Made by a program: the position numbers and the translations under genes
Shown: positions 12,180 through 23,981 of the stretch, one piece after another
Numbering within the stretch: position 1 is the first letter of the stretch
How the letters are laid out: each line of letters opens with the position of its first letter
Notes under the pieces: model-generated
What the model was told of the DNA's origin: nothing
Database searches by the model: none
Seen by the model: only the letters and a program-made list of their open reading frames with translations
DNA from: Auriscalpium vulgare
Lineage: Eukaryota > Basidiomycota > Agaricomycetes > Russulales > Auriscalpiaceae
DNA: 64,000 nt
Assembly: GCA_019915015.1 (NCBI GenBank)
Contig: JAHBBC010000007.1
Coordinates: 1,302,001-1,366,000 of the forward strand
Direction of reading: 5' to 3'

Positions 12180-12604
12180 CTACAACGGCTTGTAGTCCAC
12201 TTTCTCTCCACGTGCCTGCATGCGCTGCTTTGCCTCTTGCAGTGCCCAGGTCTGTATGCTAGAGCCGACAGGTATTGAGTAACAGGCAAAGGGTCGGAGG
12301 CAGCCAAAACGCACCTGGTGTCCGGCTTGTAGTACAATAGCACGGTAGCGAGCCCCATTCCTCCGAACATGCCAATGTACCAGACGTTCTCCCAGTCCTC
12401 CTTAACCCTCTTCTGACCTGGTGGTAACGGCTAGAGCGACAAAGTAAGTAAACCGCCAAGGGTGGGTACAGCGGGGGTACGGACCTTCTCGCCGAACAGG
12501 TAGCCAGTGGGTTCGTTGTAATGAGCGCCGTGGGAGGCGTGCCGCCGTCCGAGTTCCCGCCGAGGCGCAATAGTGCGCAGTGCGCGCAGTGATGTGGGAG
12601 GCAT
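12180..12604 (-). CDS. Complex I accessory subunit, NDUFB11/ESSS-like
   Basis: A small mitochondrial inner membrane protein. Start MPPTSLRALRTIAPRRELGRR looks like an import presequence, followed by HASHGAHYNEPTGYLFGEK, PPGQKRVKEDWENVWYIG, one transmembrane helix (MFGGMGLATVLLYYKP) and a charged tail IQTWALQEAKQRMQARGEK. One helix with a conserved W and a charged C-terminus fits the ESSS family of NADH:ubiquinone oxidoreductase accessory subunits. Two short introns are required. The assignment rests on overall architecture, so it is moderate. Confidence 0.6.
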
Positions 12605-12818
12605 AGATGAGTAGTAGAGAGTTGGTCGTGCTAGTGTCGTGCTATGACTGGAGGGCCGGCAAACGCCGGGACCGCCAAGCACGGACAAACACCGCCTCCC
12701 CGATGGCCCGGGAGCGCCACTCGAACGTCGTGATAGAACGGTACTTATCATTCAACTGGCATCTACACCGTAATATTTGCAGCAGTGGTCGCACACTGGG
12801 GTATCGTCGCAACAACAA

Positions 12819-13765
12819 TCATAATAACCTCTGCGACATGATCCAATAATCAACAGGCTCTTCCTCCTCGTCCGCCCCTTCGTCGTCTTCGTATCCCGGA
12901 GATGTGGGATCCACTTCGAATCTGATATAGGCATCAGCGTGTACGCATCCGTCAAATTCTACGCCCATACCCGATCGATTTATACAATGCGTACGCCCTG
13001 TCGTTCGCTGGACGGCCGCGGATCGGGATCAAGAGAGCACAGATAGATTGACGTTGAGATCATACCTTTCAGCACCGTCAGCATCACTTTCTCCATCTGC
13101 CAACGCTTGCCTATGTCGCGCAAGAACTGCATGAGCTGTCTGCCGAGGCCGCAGTGTTGTGCATCTTTTGAGACCTGTACTTCATAGCTGCATAGATCAC
13201 ACATGAGGACAGATATATGGTGATGAGTTGATGGTTCCTACCAGTACAGAAGACGTTCTCCGTATTCCATTTCGAAGCGGAACATGCTATAGGCAGCTAC
13301 GGCCGCACCGTCGCTCGGGGACGACGCTTCCGGCGCAGTTGCCTGCCGGAGCAAAATAAACCGGGAGTTGGCGTGAAACAGCTCCAATTTCTTTTCTTCG
13401 GGATCCCAGCCCATAGACGAGGAGACGTATCTGCATAGCGTGTTCGCGCCGCGGTCAATTTGCAGGCGTAAACGGCTGGACGTACAGATGCTGCATATTA
13501 GCGGCCAATATGTCCCACACGGACGCCCGGAGCGCGAGGGGCATATCAGCCGCCCGGAATATTTCCACTGCATATCTAATGTGGCTATGTGGGCGAGGCG
13601 GTGACAAAGGCGTATGGACATACGTGGATGCCCTGCTGTCTGTAGCTGTCGCAGGAACTGTGCCGGACAGCTCGGCGGCGGTGGCCTATGGGAACCGTAT
13701 GTCAGACGCTAAAGCGTATCCGCATGCACACTCACCCTGGTGGCCTTGCGAACACGGCTGGTCAT
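12819..13765 (-). CDS. NAA40: Histone N-alpha-acetyltransferase NatD (Naa40)
   Basis: GNAT enzyme that acetylates the N-terminal Ser of histones H2A and H4. Visible landmarks are NMQHLYVSSSMGWDPEEKK (the family's NMQxxY...GW motif), FRFEMEYGERLLY, then YEVQVSKDAQHCGLGRQLMQ containing the acetyl-CoA loop (Q/RxxGxG/A type), KVMLTVLKANDRAYALYKSIG and FEVDPTSPGYEDDEG. Apparent frame breaks vanish when short introns are removed, notably one of about 50 nt between YKSIG and FEVDPTSP. The start at 13765 (MTSRVRKATR) relies on a predicted intron reaching the acceptor before FLRQLQTAGHP; an open frame continues further upstream, so the N-terminus is the weak point. Divergent from RIO2, 177 bp apart. 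Confidence 0.85.
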
Positions 13766-13942
13766 CGTCTCAAAGAACAAGTCAACGATCTTGCTTTCCT
13801 GATCGGGCCGGCTCGGCTGTTGCCGAGAGATCTCTGCGAGCACGCGGAGGGCAGTCGACTACCTCTGCCCTCGACAGTCCACAGCCGTCCCAGGGGATCC
13901 TCCAAAGAACAAGCAGACGTCACATTTTGCTCCTGCCACGCC

Positions 13943-15815
<1,873 letters not shown>

Positions 15816-16376
15816 CAGATCGGTGGTGTACGCGAGCACGTGGACGGGCAGCGCCGACGCGCCTCGTCCGAGTCGGAAGCGATGTGCGCACGGACATTGT
15901 GCGCACGGACATTGTGCGCACGGACATTGTGCGCACGGACATTGTGCTGTGGTGGCAGGTGTGGGGGAAGCCCCGGAGGCCAGTGGTGGCTGTGGACGAT
16001 CGCCGCAGTGCCGCCGTAGCTGCAGTGATCGATCTACGCTGCCCCCGCCCTCAGATCCTCGAATCTTCTGCCCCGCACGTGCCCCCGTCCCGCGCGCTCG
16101 ATCTGCGCACCGCATCTCCCGCCGTCGCCCCCCCGGGAACCGTCCAGCTCCCTGCATCTCGCACCGCGACTACGCCTTTCGACGGCTCTGGTCACAGACA
16201 TGTCAACGCGCGTGCGGTCTCTCATCAGAGCCCAGAATGGACGACAACCGAGGGGAAAACATCACAAATGCGCCGCCGATTATCAAATTGCGCTCTACAC
16301 AAATGTCGAGAAATGCACTGTCGCCCCATTAGTGTCCGCACGCCCTCCAGCTCGAACGGGCGCGTACCTGTCTGCC
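15816..16376. other. Intergenic region between convergent RIO2 and SPF30
   Basis: Very GC-rich spacer holding a 15-bp tandem repeat (own entry). Long open frames here arise from base composition; none has a recognisable product. Confidence 0.5.
15886..15945 (+). repeat. 15-bp tandem repeat, four perfect copies
   Basis: Unit gcgcacggacattgt repeated four times without mismatch, 71 bp past the RIO2 stop codon. It encodes RTDIV in one forward frame, but no supported gene covers it. Confidence 0.95.
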
Positions 16377-17159
16377 CTACGTCGCGTCCTGTGTCGGAGC
16401 AAACTTGTGCTTGCTCTTCTCTGCGTAATCCGTCATCCCCTTCCCGCTCCCCGTCACCCCGACTGCGCGTCCCAGAGAGGTCAGACCGCATACACCCACC
16501 CACCCACCCACACACACACACGCACCTCTGCCCAGCGGGTTGTCCGGCGTCTTGAAGATGCTCGTGCCCGCCACCCCCGCGATGTGCACGCCCTTCTTGT
16601 CCGCTTTCTTCGTAAACTTCTGCCACGACGCCTGCTTCTGCGTCTGCTCCTTGGCCTTGGCCGCACGCACCTCGAGCTTCTTCTCGTTCTTCTTCCGTTT
16701 CTTCTCCCGCTCCTCCTCCTCCTCCTTGCTCATCTTCCGCTTCGACCCGCTGTCCCACCGGCTCTGCTGGCTCGCCGGCAGCGCCTTTAGCGCAGACCCC
16801 TCGACCTGTTCCGTAGTGTTGTACGTCTTGAATACAATTGTGTACATCCGCTTCTCCGCAGAGCCCGCGACCGAGTTGATGCGCGCGGGGTACCACCCGC
16901 CGTCGCCCGCGTACTTGGCGAGGCAGTCGTCGCCGGCAGACCACTGCACGGAGGGCACGACGGCGGCGGCCTTGCGCTCTGCGGTCTTGGAGGACGAGGC
17001 GACGGCGTGCGACTGGGCGAGGGCCTCCTGGGTGAGGGAGATGAGCTCCTTGAGCTCGGAGCGCAGGGACGCGAGCTCGGCATTGTCGGGGTCGGCGGCG
17101 AGCGCGAGGTCGACCTGGGAGAGCTGGACCTGGTAGGTCTCGAGGTCCTCGTTGTCCAT
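16377..17159 (-). CDS. SPF30: Splicing factor SPF30 (SMNDC1), Tudor domain
   Basis: Spliceosome assembly factor that joins the U4/U6.U5 tri-snRNP to the prespliceosome. Residues 1-50 form a short coiled coil (LETYQVQLSQVDLALAADP). A Tudor domain follows (VQWSAGDDCLAKYAGDGGWY, ARINSV, YTIVFKTYNTTEQVEG); Tudor domains of this family bind symmetrically dimethylated arginines of Sm proteins. Then comes a basic linker (KRKMSKEEEEEREKKRKKNE), the conserved SWQKFTKKADKKG and SIFKTPDNPLGR, and after one intron VGVTGSGKGMTDYAEKSKHK, matching the conserved end of human SMNDC1. The intron (about 16456-16524) carries a GT/GGGT microsatellite on its own strand. Confidence 0.92.
   Translation of the reverse strand: MDNEDLETYQVQLSQVDLALAADPDNAELASLRSELKELISLTQEALAQSHAVASSSKTAERKAAAVVPSVQWSAGDDCLAKYAGDGGWYPARINSVAGSAEKRMYTIVFKTYNTTEQVEGSALKALPASQQSRWDSGSKRKMSKEEEEEREKKRKKNEKKLEVRAAKAKEQTQKQASWQKFTKKADKKGVHIAGVAGTSIFKTPDNPLGRGACVCVGGWVGVCGLTSLGRAVGVTGSGKGMTDYAEKSKHKFAPTQDAT
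16495..16527 (+). repeat. CA/CCCA microsatellite in SPF30 intron
   Basis: Alternating CCCA units followed by CA dinucleotides. It lies inside the last intron of SPF30, close to its donor site. Confidence 0.8.
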
Positions 17160-17331
17160 GGCGGCGTGCAGTCAAGGCGTGTGGCTGACGGCACGGCGCG
17201 CGCGCGATTGGCTCGGCAGGCGGGCCGAGCGCTCGATTGCAAATAACGGAGCCCACATGGGCCTACACTCTACAACCTGCAGTGGGTACAACTAATACGG
17301 GTACTGGGACATCCCCGCGTCGCGCAGCCCC

Positions 17332-18158
17332 TCAGCAGGCAACATCGCCGCGCCGCGCCCCAATGCGCCGCGCAGATTGTGGTTCTGCGGATGGGGTCAG
17401 CACATGAAGCGGAAAGGACGCGTCGAAGCGGCGCACCGCGCGCTCGAGCTCGAGCAGCTTCATTTTGATGTGGGACGCGTCGTGTTGCAGCCCCGCGACC
17501 ATGCTCTGGAATGGAGGGTCAGACGTCAGTAGCGTTGCGCGGGCCAATGGGGGCGAGGGCACCTTTGCCGTTTTGGAGTTGAGGCCCTTGAACGGCTCGA
17601 GCTTCTCGAACGGGACAGGGTAGAGCCCGATGTCGAGCAGCTGGGCGTGCAGGCGGTCTACATGGGCCTCCAGGCTCGCCATATATATCGTGCGGCGGTG
17701 TGGCGCGCCCATCGTCGCGCTGCATGGAAGATGAAGGTGGGCGGGCGGGCCACCGAAAGTAACGCATACACGTACATCTCGTGTGCCGTGAACACGGACT
17801 TCTCCAGCGCGTGGTTCCAGATCTTGCGCCGCTTGGCGCTTCCGGCGGCGCGTTTGGCAAAGAGGCGGGCGTACGGGTGGGTGACGGCGGCCTTGGGGAC
17901 GTGGCTGGTGCGCAGGGGCCCGTCGGGCGACGCGGCGCGGGGGGTGAAGTCGGGGAGCAGCGAGGGCGCCTGGGGGCAGCCGAACGCGTCTGCGGAGGCG
18001 TCTGCGGAGGGCGAGACGTCGCTGGTGTCGCCGTCGGTGGGGGACGAGTGGGAGTGCGCGTAGGCGGGGGACGGGAGGGCGGAGAACGGGGAGAGGGCGT
18101 GGTCAGAGGCGTCGGGGACGGGGCGGGCGGTGGTGTCGAGGGCGCGGGGGGACTGCAT
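17332..18158 (-). CDS. Member A of a divergent paralogue pair, unnamed family
   Basis: Three exons. The N-terminal exon is Ser/Pro/Ala-rich and ends in a basic segment (LFAKRAAGSAKRRKIWNHAL). The middle exon has IYMASLEAHVDRLHAQLLD followed by IGLYPVPFEKLEPFKGLNSK; the last starts SMVAGLQHDASHIKMKLLEL. This aligns with the facing gene at 18734: (Y)xxxLExxVxxLHxQL, then GxxPVPxExxxxxxGLxS, then MVxxxQ. Both introns fall at the same aligned positions in the two genes. A basic stretch followed by a leucine-spaced helix recalls a basic/leucine-zipper-like arrangement, but I cannot assign it to a named family. The start at 18158 is the ATG of MQSPRALDTTARPVP. Confidence 0.7.
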
Positions 18159-18733
18159 GGCGAGTGTGCATGGTGTGGACTGGGATGGGAGCTTTATTAC
18201 GAGGCGGGGGTGGAGGAGAGGCGGGCGGGGGCGGGCCGGGGCGGGGACCTCGGTGTGCCGAGAAAGGCAGGGGCGGGGGCGAGTTGGGGGACGGGTCGCG
18301 CGCCCCGATCGGGCCTTGGAACCTTGGAACGTTCTCACTCGCCGCCGCCAGATCGCACCCTCGATCCAGCGCGATGCTCCGCTGCTCCTCGTCCCCCAAA
18401 TGTCCTAATTACCTCCCACCACGTCCCCGTCCCCGCCCCCGTTCCCGCCCCCGCCCTCCCCGCGGCCACACACGCCTGCACGTCCGCCAGTCCCCGTCGC
18501 CTGCGCGTGCTGGCTGCGCAACGGCGAGGGGAGCCGCGACCGACAAGGCTAACGCCACATCTGCGAGCAATCTGCCGCCCGGGGCCGGTCTGGTGCACGG
18601 AGCCGATCACCAGCATCGCCGCCGCCCCGGCCCCAGCGGTGTGCACCCAATATCCTATCCTGCTGCTCTGCCGTACCGTCTCGCATACTTAAGTCCCCCC
18701 ACACCGCCGTCGGGTCCCACACTCCCCGCCCCG
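18159..18733. promoter_or_regulatory. Shared divergent promoter of the paralogue pair
   Basis: 575 bp of GC-rich DNA between the two divergent starts. It contains long pyrimidine-rich stretches and an AT-rich patch near 18685 (tacttaagtcc). No TATA box could be assigned with confidence. Confidence 0.45.
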
Positions 18734-19952
18734 ATGAACGCCTACGCTGCTTCCTCCTCCACCGCGTTCTATCCCCCGCCCTTCTGCCAGGGCGACCACG
18801 ACGCGGTGAGCATCCTCCCCCGTCTCCCCTGCCCTCCGCTCACCGTTCTCCTACAGCCCCATTACGCGGACGACGACTCCGCGTACACACAGCTCTGTCT
18901 CGCGTCCTACGCCCCGTACCCACAGCACCCGTCGTACCCACAGTACGCACCCGCCCCGTACCCGTCGTATCCCGACAAGTGCCCAGAACCACGCTACCAG
19001 CAAGAGTACCCCGACTCGTCTGAGCCCGTAGGCATCGGCTACCCCATTCCGCGCTCCTACTGGCCGCCCCAGGGCCACACATCCTTCCCCGCAGACCACA
19101 CCGCGCCCCCCGCCCTCCACGTGACCGCCACCCAGCTCCCCGCCCCCGCCGACATCCCCATCTACTCCCCCGTCCCCGTCTCCGGCAACTGGCCCATTCT
19201 CACCGACCCGTCCTCCGCCGCCGGCCCGTCCCACGCCGCGACCCCGCTGCCCCTGCCACACGCGCCCCCGCCCGCGATAGATCTTCGCCCCGACCTCCTC
19301 GAGGTCTACGCGAACGCCCCGCGCGCCGTCTTCCCCACCCCCAGCGATCTCCTCCGCAACTTCGACAAGCGGAGGCCCGCCCCGCTCCCCGACGCTGACA
19401 AGAAGGGCGAGACCCAGCGCAAGGTCCGGCAGCGCATCGTCGCCGAAGCCATCGGCTTCCCGCCCACCGACCCGTACGTCCCCTCCACGCGTGCTGCGCG
19501 ACCCTCCGCTGACAACACCCCGCAGGGACACCATCTCGTCGCATGACAAGAAGCGCTACTATCTCGAGTGCCTCGAGCAGTACGTCTCGTACCTGCACGA
19601 GCAGCTGCACCTCGTCGGCCAGGAGCCCGTCCCCCTCGAGCGGGTCTCGACGTATCGGGGGCTCACCAGCCGCTCTATTCGGGTATGTCATCTGCACACA
19701 GCTCGCGGCCGTTCGTTGACCGATACCCGTAGACCATGATGGTCAACATGCAGGGCACCGTCCGGAAGGCCCACGAAGAGACGCTGGAAGAAGAGCGAAA
19801 CGTAAGTTTCTTTGCCCTGCTGGAAGGGCTGGACTCACAACGGTGTCTTTCAGTTCCTCGAGCTTCGAGCCCAGGTCTTGGCCGAGGGAGGCGACGGTTT
19901 CCAGGACTTCCGGCGGCAGTCGACTTCAACGTGCGCTTCGATACCGGAGTGA
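18734..19952 (+). CDS. Member B of a divergent paralogue pair, unnamed family
   Basis: Five exons. The N-terminal two thirds are Pro/Tyr/Ser-rich and disordered (APYPQHPSYPQYAPAPYPSY). A segment DLLRNFDKRRPAPLPDADKK leads to KVRQRIVAEAIGFPPTDP; after an intron come KKRYYLECLEQYVSYLHEQL and VGQEPVPLERVSTYRGLTSR, then after another intron MMVNMQGTVRKAHEETLEEE, and a short last exon ending at the TGA at 19950. Introns at 18809 (donor), 19479, 19684 and 19802 all have GT...AG ends. The conserved core and two intron positions match the facing gene at 17332-18158. A transcription-factor-like role is possible but only inferred. Confidence 0.72.
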
Positions 19953-20478
19953 GACTACTTTTCTTTCCACCTCAAAAGCTAGGACGGCGGTGCTGTCCGC
20001 CTTTCGGCCGTCATTTCATTTGCATCAATTGGACATTGCCACACACATCGATATGGTACTGTATATACGACCGTTCACTCACTCGCATAGGCATTTGCTT
20101 TCTGACCACGCACTGTAAATATTTACAAGCAATCCCACTGCATAATATCGGCTCATTGATGTTTGTGTGAGATAAGTGGTGCAAGGCACGACGCGGGCGT
20201 GGCCGAAGCCGCGAGCGCCCGTGCGGGCCCAAAAATCGGGTGGGCACACGAAACTCTCACAGCAACTTCTCTCTCTCTCCGCCGCCTTGCCCCTCCATTT
20301 CCTCACCGCACCGCAACCCGCTGGCGAAACCATACCACGCGCGCCGATTCAGCCTTATATCGCGTTGACATCACGATCGCCAGACGATAACCCCCGCGCA
20401 CCGCACCTGCAGCGACAACACGCAGCGCCCCGCCCCGCCCCGCGCCCGTATATCTTCTCTTAATCTCACATAGACAGC
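19953..20478. other. Upstream region of eIF4E
   Basis: No coding exon found. A pyrimidine tract (ctctctctctcc, about 20270-20281) and AT-rich DNA lie upstream of the eIF4E start. Confidence 0.45.
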
Positions 20479-21621
20479 ATGGCCTCTGTGTCGTCGTCGT
20501 CGCTCCCCGGCCCCGCGCTTCAGGCCGCGCGTTCCGCCGTGCAGGCCGCGCTCGCAGAGCACCCCGAGGCGAACGCTGCGCCCGTCGCGAAGGGCAACAA
20601 GGACGGCGCGGATGAGGACCCGCTCGAGCCCGGCGAGATCCAGGAGGTCGACATGGTGGCGCAGGCCGAGACGATCCGCACCGTGTTCAGCGATGCGAAG
20701 AACTTCAACGTCAAGGTGCGCCCGCCGTGTGTGCGTTTTGTGCGCTGACTGACGGGCCCGCAGCACCCGCTGTACTCGCCGTGGACGCTGTGGTTCGACT
20801 CGCCTGCGACGAAGGGCCGCAATCTGCCGCAGACGCCGTCGACCGCGTTCCCGCAGACGCCGCTCCCGCAGACCCCCGGCGCGCACGCTGCGCTCGGGTG
20901 GATGGAGGATATCAAGCGCGTCATCAGCTTCGACAGCGTCGAGGAGTTCTGGGGGTGCGCCTCTGCGTCTCTGAGTCTATCGTTCGCTTGTGCTGATCGA
21001 GCTCGCGGCTGCAGTCTCTACAACAATATCGTCCCGCCATCGCAGCTCCCGCAAAAGGCTAATTATTATCTGTTCAAGGTGCGTGTCGCGCGCGCTGAGA
21101 CATGGGCGAGCCAGCTGACGGCTGCCGCAGGACGGAATCATCCCCGCCTGGGAGGACGAGGCCAACAAGGCGGGTGGGAAATGGAGCATCCAGCTCCCGA
21201 AGGACAAAAACCGCAGCAACGTCGACAAGATGTGGCTCTACACGGTGCGCTCTTGTCCGGCATTGTCTCACCGACGCCGCGTGCTCACGGGAGGCAGATG
21301 CTGGCCGCGATCGGCGAGACGTTCGACCCGTACCTGACGAACCCGGACACGCCGGCGGGAACGCCGTCGCTGGTGACGGGGGTGATCGTGTCGACGCGGC
21401 CGCAGTTCTACCGGCTGTCGATCTGGACGCGGCTTGCGCCTGCGGGCGAGGAGGACCCGCTGCGGGAGCGGATCGAGGCGGTGGGGAAGCACTTCAAGAT
21501 GGCGGTGCTGGGGTACGCGGAGGGGCAGAAGCTGGCGGGCCCGCTGGCGACGGAGGTCGAGTTTCTGTCGCACAAGGACTCGGAGAAGAAGGGCAAGACG
21601 GCGAAGAAGATCGTGGTGTAG
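20479..21621 (+). CDS. eIF4E: Translation initiation factor eIF4E (cap-binding)
   Basis: Binds the mRNA 5' cap and recruits eIF4G. After an acidic, Ala-rich N-terminus come HPLYSPWTLWFDSP (first beta strand with the cap-site Trp region), DSVEEFWG, LYNNIVPPSQLP, NYYLFK, GIIPAWEDEANKAGGKW (the cap-stacking Trp and Glu, WED/WE), and DKMWLYTMLAAIGE. Four introns are followed to the stop at 21619. Between the first strand and the dorsal helix there is an insertion rich in QTP (LPQTP, FPQTP, LPQTPG) where yeast and animal proteins have only a short loop. The C-terminal part is longer than in yeast eIF4E, with a STRPQFYRLSIWTR strand and a basic end. Confidence 0.92.
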
Positions 21622-21750
21622 CTACTTATTCCTGTATTTTGCCCGTTGTTACAAGCCGTCAGTGCGCAGCAGTACCGATGACGTCGTGCCGTGGCTGTGG
21701 CTTATAAGCGCGTCGTCCTCCCGAGCGCGCTCAACCCCCTGCCACACACC

Positions 21751-23644
21751 ATGCCCGTCCCCGGCTTCCTCTCCCAGTTCGCAGACAAGGCCCAGAATGC
21801 CTTGAACAACTCGTCCATCTCCCAGCACATCCCCGCCTCCATCAGCGGCCGCCTCAGCCCCAGCGCCCAGGGCGACTCGTCCGCGTCCTCGACCGGCGGC
21901 TTCAAGCAGAACCACACCCTCGAGACCATCCAGCACCAGTTCCGCCAGATCCAGCAGTCCTACTCGTGCGTCGCTCGGGCTTGTGCTGATGCGCCGCGTG
22001 GCTGACTCCCGATGAAGCGCCACCGGGCCCGTGCAGAAGATCATCACCCTCGAAAAGGGCGTCGCACTCGACTTTGACAGCGCAAACCGCAACGCACAGC
22101 TGCAGAGCAAGGAGCTCTACATCTGGGGTCAGAACGAGGACGCCGATGTCAAGGATGGTCCGTCCGCGCCCTGCACATCCTCAGATCTTCGCCGCATCTC
22201 ACATCTGACGCAGTCTCCGACCGCCTGGCCTTCCTCAACTACCTCGCCGGCGCCCTCTCCAACACCCTCGCCACCAAGCTCAACACCGCCCGCACTCCAC
22301 TCAAGGCCCTCCGCGACAACGAGGCCGCCCTCTCCGCCCGCCGCAATGCCCGCGCCGGCTTGCAGAGCCAGATCTCCCGCATCGAGCACGCCCAGGAGCG
22401 CGGATACGAAAAGCGCATCGCAGAGCTTAAGGATCAACTCGCAAAGGCGGAGCGCGACGACGAGCCGTCCGAGAAGGAACATGAAATCCTCAAGAGGAAG
22501 GCGCTGAGGGAGAGCGAGGAGCTCAAGTTCGCCGCTCTGCGCGAGGTACGGTTTGCCGCGATTTCATGTGCGAGGAGTGACTTACCCAGAATGACAGTAC
22601 GGAGAGAAGCTCTCGCTCTTGTCTCAGGCGTCCGAGGCCATCCTGACCGTCCTGCCCTCCATTCCCCCGTCCCCACCCGCGAGCTACTCGGGCACGGAAC
22701 AGACGGGCACCATTCGCGCCACCCTGCAGCACGCGCTGGACAACTGGAAGCCCGGCCAGACGACGCTGTCCGCGACGGCGGGCGGCGCGAACCTGGACCG
22801 CTCGCACACGCGCAGCTTTGGCGAGACGCACGCCAAGGAGCTGTCCGCCATCAACACCGCCGATGCCCCATCCCCGCGCAGCACCCCGCCGCATGGCGTC
22901 GTGTCCCCCTCGTCGCCGCCGGTGCACCCCGGCCTCTTTTCCATCCCGTCGGAGCGGGCGGCGACCGCGCAGACGGCACAGCCGGTGCCTGCGCCCGCGC
23001 CTATCCCGGTGCAGAGCCTTGGGGTGCCAACCAGCCCTCTGTCTTCCTCGCGGCCGTTTGGCAGCGCGACCAGTCCGGGCAACGCCCCGGGCAAGAGCTT
23101 GTCCCCCACCATCAATCCCGCCGAGCTGAATAACTCGCCGGCAGCCATCCCGGCCGCCTCCCCGCCGCCCATCGCGAATCCCAATCCCGATGTGCCGGAG
23201 ACGAAGGTGCCGTCGGTCACGCCCACCGTGGCGGAGACGGGCGTGCCTGTGGCAGCCGGCGAGGCGGGCCCCGGGCCGGCCAGCGGCTCGCTGCACGACA
23301 TCCGCGCGTCGACGTCGACGTCTCCGCGCCGCGCGAGCGCGTCCTTGCCGTACGGCGTGTCCCCGGATACCGCCCTTGGACGGGCGCCATCGTTTGGACA
23401 GGCAAGCGGCTATGAGACGGCGGAGCAGGAGAAGGCACGGCTGGCGCAGGGCAGCGCGGCGGCGGGGGCGTCGGCGGGGGCGTCGGCTGCGCCGACGTAT
23501 AAGAGCGCCGAGGACGAGAAGAGGGAGGCGAGGGAGAGGCTGCTGCGTGGTGACATTGACAACCCGCCTGGACCGCAGGGAGGCTCGGATGCGCCGCCGG
23601 ACGAGTCGACGGGCGATACGCCTCCCCCGTACCAGGATATGTAA
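21751..23644 (+). CDS. PIL1: Eisosome core protein, Pil1/Lsp1 family
   Basis: BAR-domain protein that builds eisosome furrows under the plasma membrane. Landmarks: LETIQHQFRQIQQSYS, ITLEKGVALDFDSA, ELYIWGQNEDADVKDVSDRL (the family's WG...D(V)xD motif), LNTARTPLKALRDNEAALSA, QISRIEHAQERGYEKRIAEL and YGEKLSLLSQASEAILTVLP. These correspond in order to the Pil1 N-terminal segment and helices of the BAR fold. The C-terminal 300 residues are a Pro/Ser/Ala-rich tail not present in yeast Pil1, ending in DEKREARERLLRGDIDNPPG and PPPYQDM. Three introns. A plasma-membrane role through lipid binding is family knowledge. Confidence 0.9.
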
Positions 23645-23981
23645 ACTGGTCAGCAGGTGGACTCGTTCTCTTGGTCTAGAGAAGCTCAGGAAATACCGTG
23701 TACTATCTATGAGTTGGATTCGTTGCTATCGAATGTATGTCAAGCTTTGCCACGTATTTTCCACCATGGAGTTCAACGGGCGGATGAGCGTCGGCCGAAC
23801 GAACCCGTACGTAAGCGATGGAGGAGTCAAGTTTATCTGATAAAGAAAAGTTCGGCAAGCTGACGCGGGAGCCCGGCCATCCTCTCTCCCGCCCTTCACG
23901 CTCCTCGTCCCATTACTCCCATCCTCCGCATCCCCCTTTCCTCTTCCCCCTCTCGCCCTTCGGAGACCCCGTGTGGGCATT
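23645..23981. other. Spacer between PIL1 and the mitochondrial carrier gene
   Basis: No gene seen. Pyrimidine-rich DNA (about 23880-23960) precedes the carrier start, as is common in basidiomycete promoters. Confidence 0.45.

Noticed and set aside
12900..13030. Apparent frameshift near the end of NAA40
   Set aside because: A 49-50 nt intron with gtatgg...atatcag ends and a gctgat branch restores the conserved YKSIG to FEVDPTSP junction, so no frameshift is needed.
15886..15945. Possible CRISPR-like array
   Set aside because: Repeats are contiguous with no spacers and the genome is fungal; it is a minisatellite.
16225..17256. 343-codon open frame antisense-frame to SPF30
   Set aside because: Shadow frame of SPF30; the true frame carries the Tudor domain and conserved C-terminus.
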